In this document: in pieces, positions 1 to 7,968 of the stretch | How the letters are laid out: every line of letters starts with the position of its first letter | Numbering within the stretch: position 1 is the first letter of the stretch | Assembly: GCA_019637265.1 (NCBI GenBank) | Contig: JAHBVY010000002.1 | Location: forward strand, 372,001-436,000 | DNA length: 64,000 nucleotides | Origin: Polyangiaceae bacterium | Lineage (GTDB): Bacteria > Myxococcota_A > Polyangia > Polyangiales > Polyangiaceae | Direction of reading: 5' to 3' | Translations under genes and position numbers: made by a program | The notes under the pieces: generated by a model | What the model saw: the letters and a program-made list of their open reading frames with translations, nothing else | What the model was told of the DNA's origin: nothing | Databases searched by the model: none

Positions 1-702
1 CAGCTGCTGAATCAAGCCACCGATGTATTGATCGAAGTCGCCGCCACCATCGGTCAGCTGCCACTCCATGACGCGCGCCACGGCGATGGTGTCGCGCGGC
101 TGCCAGTCCTCGATGTCCTCCGCCTCGAGCGCCGCGAGCAGCGGCGTCTTGTAGCTCGGCGGCAGCTCGTGCTCCCCGCGCCGAAGCTCCGCGAGGTACG
201 CGTTCACCCCCGCAGAGTAGGCCTGAAGGAGCGCCAAGGTCGGCGCCGGGAGCTGCCGCGCCACGGCGTCCGCCACCTGCTCACCGTCCGCGGTCATGAA
301 GGTCGCGCGAAACATCGGGTCGAACGCCATCCCGACATCCCCCAAATACTCCGTGATGCGCCCCTGCCCCAGCATGCGGAACGCATCCATCAAGAACAGG
401 CGGTCACGCGCGTGGAGGTAGCCATTGGCGAACACCACGTCTGCCTGGTGCTTACCATAAACGTGGGGGATACCGAAACCGTCAGTGATGATCTCTACCT
501 GCGCCTTCAAGCCAGGCCGCTGGGTGCTGGTGTCCGGGTCGCGCACCGCCACGAACGGTGACGACGCCGGCGGCCGCGAGGTGTCCTCCTGGTCGTCAAT
601 CGCCTCGTCCTCACCACAGCCGCTCAGGGCCACCACGAGCGGCAGCCAAAGCCCCGCTCGACCGATGCCGCGCCGACGCCCAACCTTCACGCCTTGGATC
701 AT
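1..702 (-). CDS. Penicillin acylase-family (Ntn hydrolase, S45) lipoprotein, N-terminal part
   Basis: Partial gene: the frame is open from an ATG at 702 down to the left edge, giving 234 codons. The N-terminus is a lipoprotein signal with Cys at about residue 29 (LSGC), then an acidic linker. The stretch containing DGFGIPHVYG, FANGYLHARDRLFLMD and GQGRITEYLGD is the standard start of the alpha chain of penicillin G acylase/acylhomoserine-lactone acylase-type hydrolases. These enzymes are made as one chain and cut by themselves at an internal Ser that becomes the N-terminal nucleophile. That Ser lies outside the window, so activity cannot be judged. The family cleaves amides such as penicillins or acyl-homoserine lactones; the substrate here is unknown. 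Probably periplasmic and membrane-anchored. The family call is firm. Confidence 0.9.
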   Translation of the reverse strand, partial: MIQGVKVGRRRGIGRAGLWLPLVVALSGCGEDEAIDDQEDTSRPPASSPFVAVRDPDTSTQRPGLKAQVEIITDGFGIPHVYGKHQADVVFANGYLHARDRLFLMDAFRMLGQGRITEYLGDVGMAFDPMFRATFMTADGEQVADAVARQLPAPTLALLQAYSAGVNAYLAELRRGEHELPPSYKTPLLAALEAEDIEDWQPRDTIAVARVMEWQLTDGGGDFDQYIGGLIQQL

Positions 703-778
703 GGCTCTAGCCTAGCTTCGCCGCGCCTCCGGCGTCCATCACGCACCGCGCCGCACGAAGCATCGACGACGCTCGATC

Positions 779-795
779 GGGTTTTGGGGGTTTGG
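779..795. repeat. Copy of the dispersed GGGTTTTGGGGGTTTGG motif
   Basis: A G-rich motif on the plus strand in the 174-bp gap between the penicillin-acylase start and the symporter stop. The same 18-base core (GCCAAACCCCCAAAACCC on the other strand) recurs at 58674-58691, and looser versions occur in many other gaps of this window. It has three or more G runs and could fold as a G-quadruplex. Function unknown. Confidence 0.5.
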
Positions 796-838
796 CCAGG
801 CCCTCCAAGCAGGACTTCCCATGCTTTGGAGTCGCTGA

Positions 839-863
839 GCGCCCTGTAAAGCTCAAAGGGCGC
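839..863 (-). terminator. Hairpin downstream of the symporter gene
   Basis: GCGCCCT and AGGGCGC form a 7-bp perfect stem around an 11-base loop, 14 bases after the symporter stop on the minus strand. No T-run follows, so it is not a classical Rho-independent terminator. It may still end or stabilise the transcript of the mrp-symporter operon. Confidence 0.3.
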
Positions 864-876
864 CCCCAAGAGCCAC

Positions 877-2322
877 TCACACGCCGTCTCGCGGCGACTC
901 ACGGGGTATAGCGGGCGGCGCTTCACTTCGACTCTCGTCCAACCCCCCGCCCTCCCCATGAGCGACCAAGGTGGCGATGCCGAGATCCCCAGTGACGTTG
1001 ACCGTGGTGCGGCACATATCGAGGAAGTGGTTCACCCCCAGCACGAGACCGATGCCGTGCGGCGGGACGCCGACCATGGCGCAGATCATCGCGATGACGG
1101 GCAGTGAGCCTGACGGTACGCCAGCCGTACCAATGCCGCCCAAAATGCACACGCCCATCACCAAGAGCTGCTGCGTGAGGCTCAGCTCCACCCCGAAGAA
1201 CTGCGCGAGGAAGATCACGGTGACGCCCTCGAACAGCGCCGTCCCGTTCTGATTGGCGGTGGCGCCGATGGTGAGCACGAAGCGCGACACCCGCGGCGGC
1301 AACTTCAAATCACGCTCGGCGACCTCCAGCGCCACCGGCAGGGTGGCGTTGCTGGAGGCGGTGGAGAACGCCACCAACATGGCCTGACGCACCGCCTTGA
1401 AGAAGCCGAGCGGCGAGCGCCGGGTGATGGTCAAGAGCACGATCGAATACACCCCGAACAGGTGCAGCGCGAGGCCGCCCACCACCACCAGCACGTAAGA
1501 GCCGAGGTGCACCAGCAGCTCCCACCCGAACAGCACCGCGAGGTTCAGCATGAAGCAGAACACGGCGTACGGCGCCAGGCGGATCACGAGGCCGATCAAG
1601 GTCATGGAGACCTCGAACAAACCCTCGATGCCGTGCTTCAAGGCCACGGCGCGAGGGCCCGGCGTGAGCACCAGGCCCACGCCGAACATCACCGCGAAGA
1701 ACATCAACGCGAGGATGCTCGAGTTGCTGGAGGCGGCCGCGACCACGTTCTCCGGCACGATGCTGAGGAGCAGCGAGAGCCCCTTGGCCTGCGTCTGACC
1801 GCCCTGAACAATCGACTGGGCTTGCTCCGCGCCCTCCGCGAGCAGGCGCTCCGCGAGCGCTGGGTCCACCCCCGCGCCGGGCCGCACCAGGTTCACGAGC
1901 ACGAGCCCCACCAGCACCGCCGCGGAGGACAGCACCAAGGTGTAAAGCAGCGTGCGCCAGCCGATCCGCCCGAGCGAGCGGATGTCCTTCATCTCCGCGA
2001 TGCCCACCACCAGCGCCGAGAAGAGCAGCGGCACGATGAGCATGAAGATGAGGCTCAGGAACAGGCCCGCGAGCGGCTGCGTGACGTAGTGAGTCAGGAT
2101 ACCTACCCAACCCACCCCCGGGCCCACGCCGTAGTGCAAAGCGAGCCCCACCGCGAGCCCCAGCGCGAAGCCAATCGCGATCCGGATGTGCAGGGGGATT
2201 TTTGATGGCGGGGCGGCGCTCGAGGGCGAGGCGCTGGGTGGCGGGGCGGCGCTGGGTGGCGGAGCGGAGCCGCTGGAGGAGCGCCGTTCGGCCGCGGCTG
2301 GTGGTGGGTCAGCTGCGCTCAC
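877..2322 (-). CDS. Dicarboxylate/amino acid:cation symporter (DAACS family, GltP/DctA-like)
   Basis: A membrane transporter of about 481 residues with a Pro/Ser/Ala-rich cytosolic N-terminal tail of about 40 residues before the first membrane segment. Family signatures are in order: the HP1 serine motif (FSTASSNATLPVALE), the TM7 motif in the form ATANQNGTALFEG (usually NMDGT), and the TM8 substrate motif FLDMCRTTVNVTGD, with the Asp, Arg-Thr and Asn that bind acidic substrate and cation in GltPh. It should couple uptake of glutamate, aspartate or C4-dicarboxylates to Na+ or H+. The GTG start at 2322 lies inside the end of mrpG (14-bp overlap), so it is translated as the last gene of the mrp operon. 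That placement suggests it uses the Na+ gradient set by Mrp (inference). The exact substrate is not readable. Confidence 0.9.
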   Translation of the reverse strand: MSAADPPPAAAERRSSSGSAPPPSAAPPPSASPSSAAPPSKIPLHIRIAIGFALGLAVGLALHYGVGPGVGWVGILTHYVTQPLAGLFLSLIFMLIVPLLFSALVVGIAEMKDIRSLGRIGWRTLLYTLVLSSAAVLVGLVLVNLVRPGAGVDPALAERLLAEGAEQAQSIVQGGQTQAKGLSLLLSIVPENVVAAASSNSSILALMFFAVMFGVGLVLTPGPRAVALKHGIEGLFEVSMTLIGLVIRLAPYAVFCFMLNLAVLFGWELLVHLGSYVLVVVGGLALHLFGVYSIVLLTITRRSPLGFFKAVRQAMLVAFSTASSNATLPVALEVAERDLKLPPRVSRFVLTIGATANQNGTALFEGVTVIFLAQFFGVELSLTQQLLVMGVCILGGIGTAGVPSGSLPVIAMICAMVGVPPHGIGLVLGVNHFLDMCRTTVNVTGDLGIATLVAHGEGGGLDESRSEAPPAIPRESPRDGV

Positions 2323-2686
2323 GAGTCGCTTCCGGAGGCTCGAGCTGATTGACCTCGCAGTCCGGATCGAGGTCGCGCTCGTTGATGCGCGCGCCCTCCC
2401 ACAGCGGCATCTTCCGCCGGAACGCCGCGCGCGCCACCACGTGCGCCGAGAGCGGCGCGGTGAGCATGACGAAGGCCTCGATGCTCGCGAGGCGAATGAT
2501 GGAAGACACGTCCGGGATCTGCAGCGCGGCGCCGATGAGCAGGCAGGTGAGCCCCAAGGTGGAGGCCTTGGCCGAGGCCTGCATCCGCATCAACGCGTCA
2601 GGCAACTTGACGATGCCGACCGCCGCGAGCAGCGCCAAGGTCGCCCCGGAGAGCAGCAAAACGCAGGTGAAGATCTCGATGACCAT
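2309..2686 (-). CDS. mrpG: Mrp/Mnh Na+/H+ antiporter subunit G
   Basis: 125 residues with three hydrophobic segments and the MrpG/PhaG pattern, including LAAVGIVKLPDALMRMQAS and the later TAPLSAHVVARAA. MrpG is a small membrane subunit of the multisubunit Mrp antiporter. The ATG overlaps the mrpF stop by one base (TGATG), which indicates translational coupling. The charged C-terminal tail of about 30 residues is compatible with the family. It is preceded by mrpA-F in standard order and followed by an overlapping symporter gene. Confidence 0.93.
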   Translation of the reverse strand: MVIEIFTCVLLLSGATLALLAAVGIVKLPDALMRMQASAKASTLGLTCLLIGAALQIPDVSSIIRLASIEAFVMLTAPLSAHVVARAAFRRKMPLWEGARINERDLDPDCEVNQLEPPEATRERS

Positions 2687-2946
2687 CAGCGCTCCTTCTC
2701 GATGTACCAGGCGTAAGCCACCGTCCCCATGAAGCCCACCAGCGCGATCACGAAGGCGGCGTCGAGCAGCGCGCGCTGACCACTCCCGGCGGAGGCGGTG
2801 ACGATCACCCCCACGGTGAGCACCGCGATGAGGTCCATCGACACCACCCGATCCGGCAGCGTGGGCCCGAGCCACAGCCGCACGAACGCGATCAGCAGCG
2901 CGAGCCCGAGCAGGGCGAGGACGATGGGCAGCACCACCTCGAGCAT
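2686..2946 (-). CDS. mrpF: Mrp/Mnh Na+/H+ antiporter subunit F
   Basis: 86 residues, three predicted membrane helices, with the MrpF pattern RLWLGPTLPDRVVSMDLIA followed by ALLDAAFVIALVGFMGTVA. The conserved Asp of PDRVVSMD is present. It is a small structural subunit of the Mrp complex in the inner membrane. It sits 9 bp after mrpE and overlaps mrpG by one base. Confidence 0.93.
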   Translation of the reverse strand: MLEVVLPIVLALLGLALLIAFVRLWLGPTLPDRVVSMDLIAVLTVGVIVTASAGSGQRALLDAAFVIALVGFMGTVAYAWYIEKER

Positions 2947-2955
2947 CGTCCGCTC

Positions 2956-3426
2956 CTACCGCAGCACCGCGAGCACGCGCCGCTCGAAGTGGTCTTTGAT
3001 GTGGGTGCGCGCTGCGTCAGGATCCGTGACGTTCATCACGTGGACGTACATCGCGCGCCGATCGCGCGTCAGCTCCAGCGCGAGGCTACCGGGGGTGAGG
3101 TTGATCAAGGTGGAGAGCAGCAAGATCTCGTACTCGTCCGTCACGTCGAGCGGCACCCGGATGATGCCCGGGGAGAGCCGACTCGTGGGCTGCACCACCT
3201 CGATCGCCATCCTCAGGTTGGCCAACAAGAACTCCTTGGCCAAGAACCACACGAGGCCAATCACCGCCGGCACCCGATCGCGGTAGCTCTGCGGCAGCAC
3301 CCCACCGCGCGCCAGCCCCGCCATGATGAGGTACCCCAGCAGGTTGCCAATCAGCAGGTTTCCAAGCGAGAAATCGCCTCGCAGCGCGGCCCAAGTGAGC
3401 CCCAGCAGGATGATCCCGAGCAGCAT
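2956..3426 (-). CDS. mrpE: Mrp/Mnh Na+/H+ antiporter subunit E
   Basis: 156 residues. Two N-terminal hydrophobic segments are followed by a cytosolic domain containing LTPGSLALEL and MYVHVMNV, typical of MrpE (compare the LTPGT and HVLDV-type motifs of the family). MrpE is needed for assembly of the hetero-oligomeric antiporter. It lies 3 bp after mrpD and 9 bp before mrpF, within a tightly packed operon. Confidence 0.92.
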   Translation of the reverse strand: MLLGIILLGLTWAALRGDFSLGNLLIGNLLGYLIMAGLARGGVLPQSYRDRVPAVIGLVWFLAKEFLLANLRMAIEVVQPTSRLSPGIIRVPLDVTDEYEILLLSTLINLTPGSLALELTRDRRAMYVHVMNVTDPDAARTHIKDHFERRVLAVLR

Positions 3427-3429
3427 GAC

Positions 3430-4902
3430 TCATGGCTCCTTCAGCACGGCCCTGACGTAGGGCTCTGGGTTTAGCAGCTGATCCGCCGCGCGACTCGTGA
3501 GCTGGAGCAGCGGCTCGGCGGCGGCGGAGATACCGAGCGACAGCAGGGTGAGCGCGCAGATGGGCACCACCATGGGCCAGATGGGCTTGGCCTTGTCGGC
3601 GTCGGGCGCGGCTGGCTTCCAGAAGCCCTCGTCCCAGAGCCGCGCCATCGACAGCACGCTGAGCAGCCCCACCGCGAGCGCCACCGCGCCCAGCCAATAC
3701 GCCCCCGCGGCGAACGTCGCCTTCACCAGCACCACCTTGGCCACGAAGCCCGACAGCGGCGGGATCCCCGCCAAGGCGAAGATGGGGATCATCGACACCA
3801 CGGAGAGCACCGGGTACGTGCGGTAGAGCCCCCCCAAGCGCTCGAACTCACTGCCGCGCCGCAGCCGCAGGAAGATGCCACCCACCAGGTACAGGTTGGT
3901 GATGGCGATGATGTGGTGCACCACGTAGAGCAGCGAGCCCGCCACCGCGATCGGCGTGAGCAGCCCCAGGCCCATCGTGGTGTAGCCGATGTGCCCCACC
4001 AAGTTGAAGGACAGCACGCGGCGGAAGTCGCGCTGCGCCAGCGCGCTCGTCACCCCCACCACCATGGTCACCGCCGAGATCACCATGATGAGCACGAACA
4101 CCCAGCTCGGCACCTCGCGGAACAACAAGGTGAAGACGCGGTACATCGAGTACACGCCCACTTTGGTCAGGAGGCCTGCGAACACCGCGCTGATCGCCGC
4201 CGGCGGCGTGTGATAGGAGGCGGGCAGCCAGAAGAACCACGGGAACAGCGCCGCCTTGATGCCGAACGCCGTGAGGAACAGCATGGCCAGCGGGAGGTGG
4301 AGCCTTGGCGGCCCGTTCTGCTGCCAGGCGGCGGACAGGTCCGCCATGTTCAGGGTGCCTGACTGACCGTAGAGGATGCCGAGAGCGGTCAGCAGGAATG
4401 ACGATGACAGCAGGTTCAGGGTGACGTACAGGAACGCGGCGCGCACCTGGGCCGTGGTGCGGTGCAGCGCCATCAGCACGAAGGACGCCACCAGCATCAC
4501 CTCGAACCACACGTAGAGGTTGAAGAGGTCCCCGGTGAGGAAGGCACCGGAGACGCCCATCAAGAGCACCATCAAGAGCGGGTGGTAGCCGCCGGACTCC
4601 CGCCGCGGGTCCACCCCCGCGAAGGCGAACGCCGTGATCGCCGTGCCCACCACCCCCACGGCCACCACCAGGATCGAGCTCAAGGTGTCCGCCACCAAGG
4701 TGATGCCGAACGGCGCGCGCCAGCCGCCCACGTGGAGCACCTGAATCCCCTCTTGGCTCACGCGATGGAACAGCGCGACGCCGCAGCCCAGCTGCGCCAA
4801 GGCGCCCACGTGCGCCCCCCAGCGCTGCACCCTCACCCACGGGATGAGCAGGAGCACCGCCGCCATGAACATCGGCACGATGATGGGGAGGACGAGCAGC
4901 AT
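3430..4902 (-). CDS. mrpD: Mrp/Mnh Na+/H+ antiporter subunit D (NuoM/N-like)
   Basis: 490 residues with about 14 membrane segments. It belongs to the proton-translocating NuoL/M/N superfamily. Visible landmarks are the TM5 Glu in LYVWFEVMLVASFVLMAL, the TM7-8 region GIKAALFPWFFWLPASYHTP with its Lys, and LLTKVGVYSMYR with the next Lys; these correspond to residues essential for proton movement in MrpD and complex I. Length is normal for MrpD. One base separates it from mrpC and three from mrpE. It works with MrpA to exchange cytoplasmic Na+ for external H+. Confidence 0.95.
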   Translation of the reverse strand: MLLVLPIIVPMFMAAVLLLIPWVRVQRWGAHVGALAQLGCGVALFHRVSQEGIQVLHVGGWRAPFGITLVADTLSSILVVAVGVVGTAITAFAFAGVDPRRESGGYHPLLMVLLMGVSGAFLTGDLFNLYVWFEVMLVASFVLMALHRTTAQVRAAFLYVTLNLLSSSFLLTALGILYGQSGTLNMADLSAAWQQNGPPRLHLPLAMLFLTAFGIKAALFPWFFWLPASYHTPPAAISAVFAGLLTKVGVYSMYRVFTLLFREVPSWVFVLIMVISAVTMVVGVTSALAQRDFRRVLSFNLVGHIGYTTMGLGLLTPIAVAGSLLYVVHHIIAITNLYLVGGIFLRLRRGSEFERLGGLYRTYPVLSVVSMIPIFALAGIPPLSGFVAKVVLVKATFAAGAYWLGAVALAVGLLSVLSMARLWDEGFWKPAAPDADKAKPIWPMVVPICALTLLSLGISAAAEPLLQLTSRAADQLLNPEPYVRAVLKEP

Positions 4903-4903
4903 C

Positions 4904-5239
4904 TCAGGAGGCTCCCCGCACGTCGTCGCTGCCGCTCGCCTTGTGCACGCGGTGCGCCAGCACCAGCGAGAACGCCAGCACCCCGAAGCCGATCACGATC
5001 GCCGTGAGGATGAGCGCCTGCGGCACTGGGTCCGCGAAGGGCTCGAGCGTCTCCGGCATTTCCTCAGGGATGACCGGCGGGTTGGTCCGCGTGAGGCCAC
5101 CGGAGGTGAAGATGAGGACGTTCGTGCCGTTGGTGATGAGACCCAGCCCGATGATGAGCTGCACCAGCTGACGGCGCATCATCAGGTACAGCCCCGCGGC
5201 GTAGAGCACCCCGGCGACGATCGCGAGCTGCAGCTCCAC
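4904..5239 (-). CDS. mrpC: Mrp/Mnh Na+/H+ antiporter subunit C (NuoK-like)
   Basis: 111 residues with three membrane segments. It shows the MrpC/NuoK pattern, including GLYLMMRRQLVQLIIGLGLI, NGTNVLIFTSGG and the PVPQALILTAIVIGFGVLAF motif near the C-terminus. The start is GTG at 5239, immediately next to the mrpB stop, so the two genes abut without a gap. It is a membrane subunit of the Mrp complex, homologous to NuoK. Confidence 0.94.
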   Translation of the reverse strand: MELQLAIVAGVLYAAGLYLMMRRQLVQLIIGLGLITNGTNVLIFTSGGLTRTNPPVIPEEMPETLEPFADPVPQALILTAIVIGFGVLAFSLVLAHRVHKASGSDDVRGAS

Positions 5240-5650
5240 TCAGTCCTCCACCAAGGAAAAGGTCATGGTGAGCACCACGCCCACCACCACGAAGCAGACG
5301 CCGATGTCGAACAGGAGCGGCGTCCCCACCAAGACGTCCCAGCGCTCCGGACCGAGGTGAGCCCACAGCGCGGTGAGGAAGGGGCGCCCCACGAACACGG
5401 GCATCAGCCCCGCGGTGAGCGCCACCAAGAGCCCCGAGCCGAGCAGGTGCCAGGGAGAGACCGGCAGCGAGCGCCGCGCGGCCTCCACTCCATCGGCGAA
5501 CATCAGGAGCACGAAGGCGACCGCGATCACCAGGCCGGCCACGAAGCCGCCGCCCGGATCATTGTGGCCGCGCACCAGCAAGAACACCGCGAACAGCACC
5601 AAGAGCGGCATCAGCACGCGGGCGGCGGTGCGTAAGATGGATGAGCTCAT
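5240..5650 (-). CDS. mrpB: Mrp/Mnh Na+/H+ antiporter subunit B
   Basis: 136 residues with four membrane segments. MrpB features are visible: FLLVRGHNDPGGGFVAGLV, then the conserved segment around FADGVEAARRSLP and the C-terminal LLFDIGVCFVVVGVVLTM. Having MrpB as a separate gene after mrpA places this locus with the seven-gene, group 1-type operons. The ATG overlaps the mrpA stop by 4 bp. A near-abutting GTG of mrpC follows. Confidence 0.94.
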   Translation of the reverse strand: MSSSILRTAARVLMPLLVLFAVFLLVRGHNDPGGGFVAGLVIAVAFVLLMFADGVEAARRSLPVSPWHLLGSGLLVALTAGLMPVFVGRPFLTALWAHLGPERWDVLVGTPLLFDIGVCFVVVGVVLTMTFSLVED

Positions 5651-7929
5651 CCGCCCTGCCTCTCCGCCGCGGCGATGCGCAAGAGCGCCACCACCCCCAC
5701 CGCCGCCGTCACCAGCACCGTGATCTCCCCCAGGGTGTCGAAGGCACGAAAGTCAACCAAGATGACGTTCACGATGTTGCGGCCATGCGCTAGGCTAGGC
5801 GCCGCCTCCGCGTAGAAATCGCTCAGGCGCCGCGTGGTCGGCAGGGTGGCGCTGTCCAGCGCCAAGAGCGTCACCAGCACCCCGCAGCCGCAGGCGATGA
5901 TCGCGTCGCGCAGCTTCACGAGCCGCGCGCTCGCTTGGTCCACCCGCGGGAACTGCCAGAACACGAACACGAAGATCACCGCGGTGAGCGTCTCCGCGGC
6001 GAACTGCGTCATCGCGAGATCGGGCGCGCCGAACAGCAGGAACGTCAGGGCCACGCCGTAACCCGAGGTGCCGAGGCAGAGCACCGCGGTCATGGTGGTG
6101 CGCGCGCGCACCGCGCCGATGGCCCCCAGGATGATGAGGCCCGAGATGGCGAGCTCATACGCGCGCACGTCGAGCAGGCCATCCAAGCTGACGCGCTCCG
6201 CCGTGAGGTAGTACCCCACACCCACCAGCGTCCCCGCGCTGAGCACGAAGGTGAGCGCGTAGGAGGCGAGCGAAGACTCCTGGAGCGGGGGCCCGATGCG
6301 CCCGCTGATAAAGTCCATGATCCGAAGGAAGCCGGTGAAGCCGCGCTCGAAGCCGAGCGACCGCGGCCAAGCGCGCGCCCGCACCAGCTTGCGAGCGCGG
6401 TAGAGCAGCGCGACCAAGAGCAGCGTCAGCGCGCTGAGGCCGAGCGGCAGGCCTAGCCCGTGCCACAGCGCGAGGTGCGCCTCCACGCTGCGACCGGCGA
6501 CCGCGCTGGCCGCCAGCGAGAACACGCCGGAGGTGAGCCCCGGCGCGCTGCCGAAGAGCAGGCCCAGCACCGCGAGCGTCAGGGGGCCGAACCATAGCCC
6601 CGCCGAAGCGCGGTGCGAGCCCTCGGGCGGCGCGCCCGGCGTGAAGAACGGCCCGAAGCCCGCGAGCAGCCCGCACACCCCGAGCAAGGCGCTGCCCACC
6701 ACCACCGCGGGGACCAAAGCGAACGGCGACAGCGCGTACTTCAGCCCTGCTTCGTAGACGAGCTCCTTCGCCACGAAGCCGATGGTGAGCGGCAAGCCCA
6801 CCATGGAGGCGGCGGCGAGCAGCCCCGCCAGCGACGTCTGAGGCAAGAGCGCGCGGAGCCCCGCGAGCCGCCGGATGTCACGCGTACCCGTCGCGTGATC
6901 CACCACCCCCGCTACCTGGAACAGCGCGCCCTTGTAGCAGGCGTGCGCCACCAAGTAGACGATGGCTGCGGTGAACGCCGCCTCCGAGCCGAGCCCCAAG
7001 AGCAAGAACAGCGTGCCCAGCGCGCTCACCGTGGAGTACGCCAGCACCCGCTTGAGGTCCGTCTCCTGAACCGCTCGGTAAGCACCCCCGAGCATCGTGA
7101 GCCCGCCGATGATGACCAGCGGGAGCTCCCAGAGCAACGTGCCCCCGAGCACCGGCGTCAGGCGCGCCACCAGGTAGACACCCGCCTTCACCATCGTCGC
7201 CGAGTGCAGGTAGGCGCTCACCGGCGTGGGAGCGGCCATCGCCCCCGGGAGCCAGAAGTGGAAAGGGAACTGGGCTGACTTGGTGAAGGCCGCGAGCAGC
7301 ACCAACACCACGATGGGCAGGTAGCTCGCGTGATTCGTCAAGAGCCCCCGATCGCTGAGCAGCTCCGGAATGGTCAGGGTGCCTGTCACCTGCGAGATCA
7401 GCACCGCGGCGGCGAGCAGCGCCAGGCCCCCGGCGCCGGTGACGATGAGCGCCTGGGTGGCCGCGCGGCGCGAGCTCTCCTTCTCGTGATCGAAGCCGAT
7501 GAGCAAGAAGGAGGTGAAGCCGGTGAGCTCCCAGAACACGAACAAGGTGAACAGGTTGTCCGTGAGCACCACCCCGAGCATCGCCGCCATGAAGGCGAAC
7601 AAAGACGCCTGGAACCGCCCGCGCTCTGGGTGGCCATCCAGGTAGTGCGCGCCGTACACCACGATCAAGGTGCCGATGCCGGTGATCATCAAGGCGAACA
7701 CCGCACTCAGCCCGTCGAGGCGGAACGAGAGGTTGAGACCGAGCGATGGGATCCACGCGACGTGATCCGTCACCACCCCGCCCTGGAGCAGGATCCGAAG
7801 CGCGCTGGCGAACCACACCGTGAGCCCCAGCGGCCACAGCGCGAGCAGCGTCGCCACCTTCGCGGATCGCCCGCCGAGCCACGCAGCGAGCGGAGCCAAG
7901 GCAAGGGTCGCGAGGATCAGGGTAGTCAT
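5647..7929 (-). CDS. mrpA: Mrp/Mnh Na+/H+ antiporter subunit A (NuoL-like with C-terminal MrpB-like domain)
   Basis: 760 residues, the usual length for MrpA. The N-terminal part (to about residue 500) is NuoL-like: the Glu of TLFVFWELTGFTSFLLIGF, the Lys-bearing FTKSAQFPFHFWLPGAM and the ATMVKAGVYLVARL segment are intact. The C-terminal part has the MrpA-specific DUF4040/MrpB-like region with FGAPDLAMTQFAAETLTAV. MrpA is the main ion-translocating subunit. It is the first mrp gene. The stop of glpD lies 39 bp upstream, so glpD and mrp may share a transcript. A GCTAGC-containing stretch near 7955 could hold a promoter, but that is not secure. Confidence 0.95.
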   Translation of the reverse strand: MTTLILATLALAPLAAWLGGRSAKVATLLALWPLGLTVWFASALRILLQGGVVTDHVAWIPSLGLNLSFRLDGLSAVFALMITGIGTLIVVYGAHYLDGHPERGRFQASLFAFMAAMLGVVLTDNLFTLFVFWELTGFTSFLLIGFDHEKESSRRAATQALIVTGAGGLALLAAAVLISQVTGTLTIPELLSDRGLLTNHASYLPIVVLVLLAAFTKSAQFPFHFWLPGAMAAPTPVSAYLHSATMVKAGVYLVARLTPVLGGTLLWELPLVIIGGLTMLGGAYRAVQETDLKRVLAYSTVSALGTLFLLLGLGSEAAFTAAIVYLVAHACYKGALFQVAGVVDHATGTRDIRRLAGLRALLPQTSLAGLLAAASMVGLPLTIGFVAKELVYEAGLKYALSPFALVPAVVVGSALLGVCGLLAGFGPFFTPGAPPEGSHRASAGLWFGPLTLAVLGLLFGSAPGLTSGVFSLAASAVAGRSVEAHLALWHGLGLPLGLSALTLLLVALLYRARKLVRARAWPRSLGFERGFTGFLRIMDFISGRIGPPLQESSLASYALTFVLSAGTLVGVGYYLTAERVSLDGLLDVRAYELAISGLIILGAIGAVRARTTMTAVLCLGTSGYGVALTFLLFGAPDLAMTQFAAETLTAVIFVFVFWQFPRVDQASARLVKLRDAIIACGCGVLVTLLALDSATLPTTRRLSDFYAEAAPSLAHGRNIVNVILVDFRAFDTLGEITVLVTAAVGVVALLRIAAAERQGG

Positions 7930-7968
7930 CAGTCAGCGTCGGCGCGGCGGGCGCAGAGGCTAGCATCA

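Noticed and set aside
699..959. 86-codon minus-strand frame between symporter and penicillin acylase
   Set aside because: Overlaps the symporter C-terminus in another frame, and its sequence has no domain or signal features.
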